Part shown: positions 1 to 5,646 of the stretch, piece after piece
Position numbering within the stretch: position 1 is the stretch's first letter
Layout: the number at the start of each line of letters is the position of its first letter
Assembly: GCA_029937135.1 (NCBI GenBank)
Contig: JAPYQX010000200.1
Span: 1 to 5,646, forward strand
Direction: 5' to 3'
DNA: 5,646 nucleotides
Origin: Nitrospinota bacterium
Lineage (GTDB): Bacteria; UBA8248
The notes under the pieces: generated by a model
What the model was told of the DNA's origin: nothing
What the model saw: only the letters and a program-made list of their open reading frames with translations
The model's database searches: none
Program-made: the position numbers and the translations under genes

Positions 1-22
1 GTCTATATCCGTGGGAAAAAAA

Positions 23-1123
23 TTAAACTCGCATGGGCATGATGACGTATGTGTACCCTTCCGCATCCTCGGGCTTGAGGATACCGGGGCTCAGGGAGTC
101 CTTGAGTTCAAAGCGGATATTCTGCTCATCGAGGATACCCAGCACATCGAGGCAATAACGAGCATTGAATCCGATAATCAATTCCTCGCCTGAATAATCC
201 GAGGCGAGAACCTCTTCGGCCTCTCCGGCGTCCGAGCCGTTTGTGGTCAGGACGAGCTGGCCGGAGGTGAATACGAACTTGACCATCCGCGCTTCGTTCG
301 AAAGGAGAGAAACGCGCCGCAGCGCATGAAGGAGCTGATCACGATCCACGGTAATGTGGTTGTTGTTGTCCCCGGGTATTACCTGTCTGTATTTCGGAAA
401 ATCGCCGTCGATCATTCGGGCCGAAAGCTCGATGTCCCCCGACCGGAAAATAACATGGTTTTCGTGAAGAAATATTTCGACGTCCGTCTCTTCCTCGGTG
501 AAAAGTTTGACAATCTCGCCGAGCGCTTTTTTGTGAATGATCACGCCGTTTTTGAATTCAGCCCCCGTGTTGGGCCGCTCGATGAGCGCCAGCCGGTGGC
601 CGTCGGTAGCGACGATGCGAAGCTTGTCGCCCTCTGATTCCATAAACACGCCATTGTAGGTGTAGCGCGTCTCATCCTGGGAGATCGCGAACATGGTTTT
701 TCGGATCATGTCGCCCAAAACAGCGGATGGAACTTTCTGCGGCTCGCTGTCTCCGGCTTTGGGTACCGTGGGAAAATCCGAAGGCGGCAGACCCGGAAAA
801 CGAAAACTCGATTTCTCGCACGTCATCCGCACCCACTGGCCGTCTTCCTCGACCAACCGTATGTCGGCGTCGGGAAGCTCGCGTACGATGTCGAAAAGCT
901 TCCTCGCGTTGAGCGTCACCGAGCCGCCCTTTGTAACCTGGGCCTCGAAGACGCCCCTGAGGCCGATGTCGAGATTCGTGGCCAGCAGACGCACCTGCTT
1001 TTTTCCCTCCGTGGAGAGGAGGACATTCTGGAGGATTGGCATCGCGCTGCTTCGGCTTTCCACGACCCCCTGGACTGTCTGAAGGGCTCGGTGGAGCGTC
1101 TCTTTGCTGATCACGATATCCAT
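23..1123 (-). CDS. dnaN: DNA polymerase III subunit beta (sliding clamp)
   Basis: The product is the ring-shaped processivity factor that encircles DNA and tethers the replicative polymerase and other clamp-binding proteins. The protein of 366 residues matches the usual clamp length of about 366-380 with three repeated clamp domains (roughly 1-120, 125-245 and 246-366). Family hallmarks seen are ATDGHRLAL (172-180), the segment IDGDFPKYRQVIP (238-250), FNARYCLDVL (319-328) and the C-terminal YVIMPMRV (359-366), very close to the E. coli ending YVVMPMRL. The start MDIVISK is chosen because GGAGG lies 7 nt upstream and clamps normally begin this way. The frame stays open 39 codons further up, to an ATG at 1240, but that extension does not look like a clamp. 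The gene lies 224 bp downstream of the lytic transglycosylase gene on the same strand. Only 22 bp remain beyond its stop, so its downstream neighbour is unseen. The identification is secure. Confidence 0.97.
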   Translation of the reverse strand: MDIVISKETLHRALQTVQGVVESRSSAMPILQNVLLSTEGKKQVRLLATNLDIGLRGVFEAQVTKGGSVTLNARKLFDIVRELPDADIRLVEEDGQWVRMTCEKSSFRFPGLPPSDFPTVPKAGDSEPQKVPSAVLGDMIRKTMFAISQDETRYTYNGVFMESEGDKLRIVATDGHRLALIERPNTGAEFKNGVIIHKKALGEIVKLFTEEETDVEIFLHENHVIFRSGDIELSARMIDGDFPKYRQVIPGDNNNHITVDRDQLLHALRRVSLLSNEARMVKFVFTSGQLVLTTNGSDAGEAEEVLASDYSGEELIIGFNARYCLDVLGILDEQNIRFELKDSLSPGILKPEDAEGYTYVIMPMRV

Positions 1124-1130
1124 GATTTCG

Positions 1131-1135
1131 CCTCC
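1131..1135 (-). promoter_or_regulatory. Shine-Dalgarno site of dnaN
   Basis: GGAGG on the minus strand sits 7 nt before the ATG at 1123. It decides the start in favour of MDIVISK over the in-frame upstream ATG at 1240. Confidence 0.8.
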
Positions 1136-1200
1136 GCCAGACCCGCACACGCGCCCGAACGCCAATTTACGGTCTGGGTATTCTGACAATTGGGCATATG

Positions 1201-1215
1201 GCAGGGAATCCCTGC
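1201..1215. promoter_or_regulatory. Perfect 15-bp palindrome in the dnaN leader
   Basis: Seen directly: GCAGGGA, one central base, then TCCCTGC, which are perfectly complementary 7-bp arms. It lies 77 bp upstream of the dnaN start codon. A one-base centre cannot form an RNA hairpin loop without unpairing inner bases, so a binding site for a dimeric regulator is more natural than a terminator, and no T-run follows. I do not recognise the motif as a known operator. No convincing -35/-10 pair was found around it. Confidence 0.35.
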
Positions 1216-1288
1216 AGTTTCCCTTAACCGGAGGGTGCATCCTATTCTAAAGGTCGGCTTGGGGCAAGGGTTTTTCAAACAGCGGGGA

Positions 1289-1321
1289 TATCAATACATT
1301 CGATTTATAATCAATAACTTA
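1289..1321. promoter_or_regulatory. Paired IHF-like sites (ATCAATA direct repeat)
   Basis: ATCAATA occurs at 1290-1296 and again at 1310-1316, exactly 20 bp apart (about two helical turns). The right copy, 1309-1321, fits the published IHF consensus WATCARNNNNTTR at all 13 positions; the left copy, 1289-1301, fits at 12 of 13. The block is the most AT-rich part of the dnaN upstream region, just after the transglycosylase stop. The consensus is degenerate and AT-rich, so chance matches are common. Binding by IHF or another bending protein is inference. Confidence 0.3.
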
Positions 1322-1347
1322 CATGATTGTTCGGAGGCGCGAGCCGA

Positions 1348-3522
1348 TCAGAATTCCCTCCGCTCGACCACCGGAATCGCCACCTCGTCGCCCGCCGTGA
1401 TTCGGCGGAGATTCTTGTTTCCGTTGTAGTGGCGAACCAGCCAAAGAGGGACTCGGTAGGTCCGCATGAGGAGGCTCCAGACATTCTCACCCGGCTTCAG
1501 TTTGTGGCGCTTGACCCGGGAAACGGTATATTTTTTGAAAAAAGTCTTCTCGATTCCCTTGTGGTAGGCGAGCCGCCGCTCGATAAAATCCTCCCTGGGA
1601 ACGCGGAGAAACGAAACCCGGATCTTCCTTCCGATCCTGACCCGTCGGCTCGAACGAATTCTGTTCATCTTTCTGAGCCGCCCGGGAGACACCCGCAACC
1701 ACCTGGAGAGATGACCGATCGTCTCGTTTTCCTGAACACAGACCCAACCCGCCTTGCTTCCCCCCGAGGAGGGCGATACCGCCAGCGCCTGCCGAAGAGC
1801 GCCCTCCCGGAAACGGGAACCCCGGCTCGGGACCTTCTCCGGCAAATCGTATTCCGAAACAAACTGGAACAAGCCTCTCTCCGATGTTTGGCCCCTCTTG
1901 ACTGCTTGAGGAACCGACGCTACCCGCTGTGGTGATTTTCTCGCCGGGGTGGATTTTCGGGCATCGGGCGATTTTTTCGGTTTAGGCGGTTGCGGCATTT
2001 TACGAGAACCAGACAGGCTGGCCATCCGTTTGCCTATCTTTTTATTTTTCACTTGCCGGGAAACCAGTTTCGAGCGAAGGGCCGCCAGCTTTTTCGACGC
2101 CGCTGGCTTTTGGCTCACTGCCTTCTTCTGTCTCACCGCCGACTTTCGGATAGAGGCTCGCTTCTTTGTCGAACTCCTCTCCGGGAGTCTGAGACGATCC
2201 CCCACCCGGATCAGGGTTTTTTCAAGACCGTTTTCTTTCATCAGGTCCCCGAGGCGGATCCGGTGCCGGCGGGCGATACGGCCGAGTGAGTCACCCGGCC
2301 TGATCAGGACCCATTTCGACCTCTCGCCGCCATCCGATGAAGGCGATCCCTCGGCCCCCCGGTAGTAGGCCTTTCGCACACGGGCTCCCTCCCCCAGCGG
2401 GATGCGGAGAGGATACCCCTTCGGCACGCTCCTCCACCCCCGGGTCACCGGCGAGCGAAGGGCGGGATTCATTTTCCGGAGAGTCCGGGCATCCACCCCG
2501 ATCCGGCGCGTGAGCTCTTTCATCCCGATGAAACCGGGGATATAGAATTCGTCGAAAAACCGGGGCGGATCGAGGCGAACCGAACCGAAATACTTTTTGG
2601 CGTTTTTATGAACCTCAACCGCGGCGAGAAACTCGGCGTAAAAATTCCGCGATGCGAAACCGAAAGTGCGGCTCTTGTAATTCTTGACGATTATATCGAT
2701 GCGCCGCGAGCCCACCTGTTTTACGGCCCGGCGCATCCCCTGCGCCCCGTGGTTGTAAGCAGTGATGGCCAGTGGCCAGGAATTCAAATCCTCAAAGTTT
2801 CGCTTGAGCAGCTTGGCCGCGGCCTCGGCAGCCAAAAACGGGTCGCGCCTCGCGTCCACCGTGCCGTCCACCCGCATGAAGAGCCTTCCGGTTCCCCGGG
2901 TAAACTGCCAAAGACCCAGCGCACCGGCGTGACTATAGATGGCCGAGCGGAACCCGCTTTCGACATGAGGGAGAAGCGTCAACTCCTCGGGCAGGCCATG
3001 CTTGCGGAAAATCCGGCGGAAATGAGAAAGGTATCTCCCCGAGCGGATATACCCCTCGAGAAAGCGCTCTCTCAAACCAGGCTGCCCGCGAACCTGGTAG
3101 GCGGCGGTGCGAAACTCCCGGCGGGGGAGGCCCGAAAACATATTTCGGATACGGGCGGTGAGTATAACGGTCCCCTCCGGGGTGGCCCGGCCCTCGGCAA
3201 GCGCGAGCAGGATCGCCCGGATTTTATTCCTGTGGGCGCGCACCTGTTTTCTCTGCTTCCGGGTGGCCTTCCACGGCTCCCCTAACTGAAGCGTGCCGTA
3301 GCGGCGGCCGAGGTTATATTCATCGTGATATACGACTTCGGTAAATTTATAGCGGGCGAAAACATCTCGCCAGAATTCGACATTTTCCTTGAGGCCCGGC
3401 GGGGAGGGAAAACCACCCGCCCCGGCGGAGAGGATTCGGCCAAAGACGGGCCCTGGCGCCGCCAACAACAAAATGGCTATCAGCAGGGCCGCGCCCGGAA
3501 ATAAGAACCGGATTATCCTCAT
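1348..3522 (-). CDS. Lytic murein transglycosylase, MltD-like, with SLT domain and LysM repeats
   Basis: This is a periplasmic enzyme expected to cleave the MurNAc-GlcNAc bond of peptidoglycan with 1,6-anhydro product formation. Numbering is from the ATG at 3522 (724 aa). Residues 1-28 form a signal peptide with a hydrophobic core and no lipobox cysteine, unlike E. coli MltD, which is a lipoprotein. The GH23/SLT domain spans about 160-300, with catalytic Glu188 in PHVES, GALGLWQF at 200-207 and AYNHG at 255-259. An MltD-type segment follows (about 320-378), then a LysM at 403-447, a Lys/Arg-rich linker at 450-544, a weaker LysM at 592-637 and a third LysM at 672-717. A TTG at 3525 is adjacent and in frame. 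GGGAG is 10 nt from the ATG and 7 nt from the TTG, so either may be used. The family is certain; the exact orthology to MltD is likely but not proven. Confidence 0.92.
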   Translation of the reverse strand: MRIIRFLFPGAALLIAILLLAAPGPVFGRILSAGAGGFPSPPGLKENVEFWRDVFARYKFTEVVYHDEYNLGRRYGTLQLGEPWKATRKQRKQVRAHRNKIRAILLALAEGRATPEGTVILTARIRNMFSGLPRREFRTAAYQVRGQPGLRERFLEGYIRSGRYLSHFRRIFRKHGLPEELTLLPHVESGFRSAIYSHAGALGLWQFTRGTGRLFMRVDGTVDARRDPFLAAEAAAKLLKRNFEDLNSWPLAITAYNHGAQGMRRAVKQVGSRRIDIIVKNYKSRTFGFASRNFYAEFLAAVEVHKNAKKYFGSVRLDPPRFFDEFYIPGFIGMKELTRRIGVDARTLRKMNPALRSPVTRGWRSVPKGYPLRIPLGEGARVRKAYYRGAEGSPSSDGGERSKWVLIRPGDSLGRIARRHRIRLGDLMKENGLEKTLIRVGDRLRLPERSSTKKRASIRKSAVRQKKAVSQKPAASKKLAALRSKLVSRQVKNKKIGKRMASLSGSRKMPQPPKPKKSPDARKSTPARKSPQRVASVPQAVKRGQTSERGLFQFVSEYDLPEKVPSRGSRFREGALRQALAVSPSSGGSKAGWVCVQENETIGHLSRWLRVSPGRLRKMNRIRSSRRVRIGRKIRVSFLRVPREDFIERRLAYHKGIEKTFFKKYTVSRVKRHKLKPGENVWSLLMRTYRVPLWLVRHYNGNKNLRRITAGDEVAIPVVERREF

Positions 3523-3525
3523 CAA

Positions 3526-3797
3526 TTAATAACTCCCATGATTTCGCTGGTCCCGTAAAACCCGAAAACACTTTACCATCTTGGCTAAATTTAATAAAGC
3601 GTTAAAAATCAATAGGTTCAATGGCTACTGATATCCGCCGGGGCATTTGATAGACTCTCGCCCGGACTGGCGGGAATTTTCCGCCGTTAACAGGAATCGG
3701 GCTACCGAGACTTTAGTAGATAAAAATGGGGTCTGAGAGAGTGGTAAAGGCTGCTGAGGGTGATTCAAAATTATTCACGCCACAATCTGAACGCCTC
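3526..3797. other. Intergenic spacer, no gene seen
   Basis: This 272-bp gap lies between the transglycosylase start and the end of the receiver gene. It carries the transglycosylase Shine-Dalgarno (GGGAG, minus strand, 3533-3537). It also has a small hairpin at 3669-3685: 7-bp arms with one G-T pair and a 3-nt loop, with no following T-run on either strand, so it is not a standard terminator. A weak minus-strand TTGAAC near 3620 has no good -10 partner. No coding region was recognised. Confidence 0.6.
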
Positions 3798-4169
3798 TTA
3801 GGATACCAATTCTTCGTCTTTGGCCAGTGCCATCCGAACGGCTTTTTTTAGCTCGTGGATGGTAAATGGTTTTTGGAGGTAGACTTTAATGCCCTTGGCG
3901 AGAGCGCTTTCAGGAGAGATTTTAGAGCTGAACCCGGTGCACAGGATAATGGGGATATCTGGACAGATTTCCGTTATGGTTTCCGCCAAGATATCCCCGG
4001 TCATATGTGGCATTGTCTGATCCGTGAGAACGAGATCGAATGCATCGGGCGCCTCCCGAAATGTCTCAAATGCCGCCTGGCTGCTCGTTCGCATCACAAC
4101 GCTGTAACCCGCCTCTTCAAGCACCTCCTTTGCAATAGCAGGGATTCCGGAGTATTTTATCTCATACAC
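3798..4169 (-). CDS. CheY-like receiver domain, incomplete or degenerate (probable hybrid-kinase remnant)
   Basis: This 123-residue protein is almost entirely a response-regulator receiver domain. Seen: phospho-acceptor Asp50 in LVLTDQTMP, the switch Thr78 in ILCTGF and Lys100 in LQKP, all correctly spaced. What is missing is the acidic pair at the end of strand beta-1. Where VDDE is expected the sequence reads EIKYSGIP, so Mg2+ binding and phosphorylation would be impaired. The wording MTGDILAE...CPDIPIILCTGFS resembles C-terminal receivers of deltaproteobacterial PAS-type hybrid histidine kinases. No kinase or output domain is found on either side. The start is a GTG without a visible Shine-Dalgarno; the frame is open about 20 codons further up to a TAA but offers no better start. 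Its base composition is AT-richer than its neighbours. It could be a stand-alone divergent receiver, but a 5'-eroded gene fragment is more likely. Confidence 0.65.
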   Translation of the reverse strand: MYEIKYSGIPAIAKEVLEEAGYSVVMRTSSQAAFETFREAPDAFDLVLTDQTMPHMTGDILAETITEICPDIPIILCTGFSSKISPESALAKGIKVYLQKPFTIHELKKAVRMALAKDEELVS

Positions 4170-4238
4170 GATAGCATAAAGAGTAATGACTTTGTAATAA
4201 CGATGTAAGGAAATTGTAAAATCAAAAAATTACGGAGA

Positions 4239-4361
4239 TTATTCGATTATCAACGATCCTCCCCTGATTCCGCCCCGCTCACTCACATTTCCGATGAAGA
4301 ATCCGGCCGTGCTATTAGAGGGGCCGGAACGAATCTTCGACCCGTGGGAATTCTCGTGCAT
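4239..4361 (-). other. Doubtful 40-codon ORF, unknown
   Basis: A short open frame begins ATG-CAC-GAG and ends TAA, with a product rich in Ser, Gly and Asn (MHENSHGSKIRSG at the start, GGSLIIE at the end). I do not recognise a family. There is no Shine-Dalgarno before the ATG, and the frame is closed by a TGA a few codons upstream. The inverted repeat 4302-4328 lies inside it. It could be a translated piece of a dispersed repeat or simply chance. It stops 69 bp upstream of the receiver fragment on the same strand. Confidence 0.15.
4302..4328. repeat. 7-bp perfect inverted repeat
   Basis: TCCGGCC (4302-4308) and GGCCGGA (4322-4328) are perfectly complementary around a 13-nt loop. The stem is very GC-rich and could form a stable RNA hairpin in either direction. 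Neither side is followed by a T-run, so it is not a typical intrinsic terminator. Confidence 0.4.
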
Positions 4362-4366
4362 CGAAG

Positions 4367-4426
4367 TTTCTGAGGAATTTCAAATGTGTTAAGTATAAAT
4401 TTCAGGGGTGTTTCAGGACTGTTTCA
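4367..4426. repeat. 11-bp phased TTTCA repeat array
   Basis: TTTCA occurs at 4378, 4400, 4411 and 4422, with a near-copy TTTCT at 4367 and a degenerate unit (TTAAG) at 4389. All starts are multiples of 11 bp apart, so every unit faces roughly the same side of the helix. On the minus strand the units read TGAAA(C/T)(A/T) plus a 4-bp spacer. Direct repeats of about 7+4 bp are the layout used by OmpR/PhoB-family regulators (for example the Pho box), but the sequence does not match the Pho box itself. The array lies 177 bp upstream of the deacetylase ATG. A regulatory role is inference. Confidence 0.45.
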
Positions 4427-4592
4427 AAATCTTCTGGCTCCCCTTTGCCCGTGCTCCGCAAACATTCGATCCCCATAATATGAATGCCTTAGTATGGTGG
4501 ATGAATTGAAGAATCTTTAGGAATTTGACTTGGAATTGGAGTGATTACGGGGTTTTTCGACTAACGGGGCGGACATTTAATAAGTCTCGAAT

Positions 4593-4596
4593 AGGA
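4593..4596 (+). promoter_or_regulatory. Shine-Dalgarno site of the deacetylase gene
   Basis: AGGA lies 6 nt before the ATG at 4603 and supports that start over the in-frame TTG at 4525. Confidence 0.6.
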
Positions 4597-4602
4597 CTCC
4601 CG

Positions 4603-5376
4603 ATGACAGAATCCACCCCTTTGCCCGGTGGAATATCTCCCGGAGGGATTTTAAACGTTTACGCCCACCCGGACGACGAGTCGTTTGGAAACTCGGGGAC
4701 GAACGCCCTTTACGCCGGGAGAGGAACGGAGGTGAGTCTCATCTGCTTCACCCATGGGGAGGCGGGGGAGACTAACGGCGTTTGCGCCCTCAGCGAATTG
4801 GGGGAGGTTCGCGCGGGAGAGTTGAGAGCGGCCTGCGCCGTTCTCGGAATCCGGCGCCATGAGCTCTGGGACTACCCTGACGGCGGGCTAGCGGATGTGG
4901 ACGATGAAGAAGCCATCGGCGGGCTGACGGCGGCCTATGCGGCCATCGCCCCCGAGGTGATCATCACCCACTCCGACGACGGCATCACGCGCCATCCCGA
5001 TCATCTGGCCGTATCGAAATGGGCCACCGAGGCTTTCAAACGAATGCGAAATAACCCTGGGCGGGCCGCGGCGCCCTCGCGCCTCTACTGGCGGGTGGTC
5101 CCCTCGGGCTACCGGGAAAAAATGGCCCGCCCCGAAGTTACCTACCGCGCCGACTACACCACGGTCATCGACGCCCGCCCGCTAAAGCATATTCGCACCA
5201 AGGCCGAGGCCTGCCACGTCAGTCAGCGGCCGCACACCGACTATTCCGATCCGGTTTTACTGGAGATGGGCGCGGTGGATTATTACATCCGGAAATTTCC
5301 CGAATGGGAGGGCGGTCCTCTCGAGGCCGATTTGCTCGGCGAGGCGGCTCACTCCGAAGGGTCTGTCTTTCCCTGA
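4603..5376 (+). CDS. PIG-L/LmbE-family zinc-dependent deacetylase
   Basis: This 257-residue protein of the PIG-L (LmbE-like) family hydrolyses N-acetyl groups, typically on GlcNAc-type sugars; relatives include MshB (mycothiol) and BshB (bacillithiol). Seen: the N-terminal signature AHPDDE at 21-26, supplying the zinc ligands His22 and Asp25 and the catalytic base Asp24 by analogy with MshB. The second motif, HPDH at 131-134, has His134 as the third expected ligand. The fold continues through VIITHSDDG (119-127) to about residue 225. There is no signal peptide, so it should be cytoplasmic. The ATG at 4603 is chosen because of AGGA 6 nt upstream and because the 26 extra residues from the TTG at 4525 are not family-like. 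The exact substrate cannot be told: no thiol-cofactor or glycan genes are visible nearby. The last 28 bp overlap the convergent ABC gene. Confidence 0.9.
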   Translation: MTESTPLPGGISPGGILNVYAHPDDESFGNSGTNALYAGRGTEVSLICFTHGEAGETNGVCALSELGEVRAGELRAACAVLGIRRHELWDYPDGGLADVDDEEAIGGLTAAYAAIAPEVIITHSDDGITRHPDHLAVSKWATEAFKRMRNNPGRAAAPSRLYWRVVPSGYREKMARPEVTYRADYTTVIDARPLKHIRTKAEACHVSQRPHTDYSDPVLLEMGAVDYYIRKFPEWEGGPLEADLLGEAAHSEGSVFP

Positions 5377-5646
5377 GAAACGTCGAGCTTCCCGTAAGAG
5401 AGGCGAATAGAAACATCGGCGATCGGCGCCGCCCAATCGGGTTGGTGGGTGCTCAGGATGATGGTCTTTCCCGATTCGGCGAGCGAGGCGATCACATCGC
5501 GCATCCGGCCGGTGTTCTCGGCGTCCACCCCGGCCGAAGGCTCATCGAGAAGCAGCGTCTCCGCCCCCGTCGCCAAAGCCCGGGCCAGCGCAACGCGCTT
5601 GCGCTCTCCGCCCGATAGCGAAACCGCGCTCCGCCCGGCGAGATGA
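5349..5646 (-). CDS. ABC-transporter ATP-binding protein, C-terminal part (runs off window)
   Basis: The last 98 codons of an ABC ATPase are present; the Walker A half lies beyond the window. Seen in order: the ABC signature LSGGE (5604-5618) followed by RKRVALARALA, Walker B TLLLDE (5541-5558) with its catalytic Glu, the D-loop AGVD and the H-loop His in STHQ (codon 5445-5447). These are all the C-terminal catalytic elements, so the visible part looks intact. The LSGGERKRVALARALA...LLLDEP wording with a short C-terminus resembles small importer ATPases such as tungstate/molybdate or energy-coupling types, but the substrate cannot be assigned from this piece. The reading frame shown by the signature is unbroken to the window edge. 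The gene ends inside the 3' end of the deacetylase gene (28-bp tail-to-tail overlap). Confidence 0.9.
   Translation of the reverse strand, partial: HLAGRSAVSLSGGERKRVALARALATGAETLLLDEPSAGVDAENTGRMRDVIASLAESGKTIILSTHQPDWAAPIADVSIRLSYGKLDVSQGKTDPSE

Larger units (their letters stand above)
4170..4602. other. Divergent intergenic region with phased repeats, no confident gene
   Basis: This 433-bp region separates the receiver fragment (minus) from the deacetylase (plus). It holds an 11-bp phased TTTCA array (4367-4426), a 7-bp perfect inverted repeat (4302-4308 with 4322-4328) and a 40-codon minus-strand reading frame (4239-4361) with no Shine-Dalgarno. A TTGACT at 4525-4530 resembles a plus-strand -35 box but has no acceptable -10 at 16-18 bp. 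No tRNA or recognisable protein was seen. The region may be a mixture of promoter DNA and decayed sequence. Confidence 0.55.

Noticed and set aside
1..22. T-run after the dnaN stop (minus strand) as a terminator
   Set aside because: No stable GC-rich stem precedes it, and the window ends too soon to judge.
1124..1240. 39-codon N-terminal extension of dnaN from the ATG at 1240
   Set aside because: Clamps start at MDIVISK-like sequence, and GGAGG is placed for the ATG at 1123. The extension overlaps the leader palindrome and resembles no clamp.
1244..1278. TAGAAT (-10-like) with TTGAAA (-35-like) upstream of dnaN on the minus strand
   Set aside because: The spacing is 23 bp, too long for a sigma-70 promoter, and the hexamer at 17 bp is poor.
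2608..3285. Long open frame on the plus strand opposite the transglycosylase (225 codons)
   Set aside because: It is an antisense shadow of a clearly conserved gene. The product has no recognisable domain, and GC-rich coding DNA often leaves such frames open.
3669..3685. GGCGGGA-ATT-TTCCGCC hairpin as terminator
   Set aside because: It has a short stem with a G-T pair and no T-run after it on either strand.
3771..3779. TTATTCACG, one mismatch from the DnaA box TTATNCACA
   Set aside because: It is a single imperfect copy with no cluster nearby, so it is not evidence of an origin.
4525..4602. TTG-initiated 26-residue extension of the deacetylase
   Set aside because: It has no family similarity and no Shine-Dalgarno before the TTG, while the ATG at 4603 has AGGA at good spacing.

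Overview
The window reads as chromosomal DNA of a Gram-negative bacterium. The coding regions are visibly GC-rich, while the spacers and the receiver-domain gene are AT-richer. A periplasmic MltD-type lytic transglycosylase and a receiver domain of the type found at the C-terminus of deltaproteobacterial hybrid kinases point loosely to Deltaproteobacteria or a related uncultured lineage. This placement is inference only; there is no rRNA or other strong phylogenetic marker.

Layout, left to right. (1) Minus strand, 23-1123: dnaN, the DNA polymerase III beta sliding clamp, complete. (2) 1124-1347: a 224-bp dnaN leader holding a perfect 15-bp palindrome and a pair of IHF-like ATCAATA sites. (3) Minus strand, 1348-3522: a secreted lytic transglycosylase with a GH23/SLT domain, three LysM-type repeats and a very basic linker. 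(4) 3526-3797: a short spacer with no gene. (5) Minus strand, 3798-4169: a lone CheY-like receiver that keeps the phospho-acceptor Asp but has lost the usual acidic pair. It is probably a remnant of a larger hybrid kinase. (6) 4170-4602: a non-coding or degenerate stretch with an 11-bp phased TTTCA array, a 7-bp inverted repeat and a doubtful 40-codon ORF. (7) Plus strand, 4603-5376: a PIG-L/LmbE-family zinc deacetylase. (8) Minus strand, 5349 to the window end: the C-terminal part of an ABC-transporter ATPase, overlapping the deacetylase tail-to-tail by 28 bp.

How the genes relate. The genes do not form one pathway. The clamp (replication) and the transglycosylase (wall remodelling) are on the same strand but 224 bp apart, so co-transcription is possible but not shown. 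dnaN does not have dnaA immediately upstream here, and I see no DnaA-box cluster, so this does not look like a classical dnaA-dnaN origin region. The deacetylase and ABC genes converge, so they belong to different transcription units.

I found no clear evidence of a new multi-gene system. The most interesting unexplained signal is the helically phased repeat array at 4367-4426. After it come the receiver without its acidic pocket and the histone-like basic linker of the transglycosylase.
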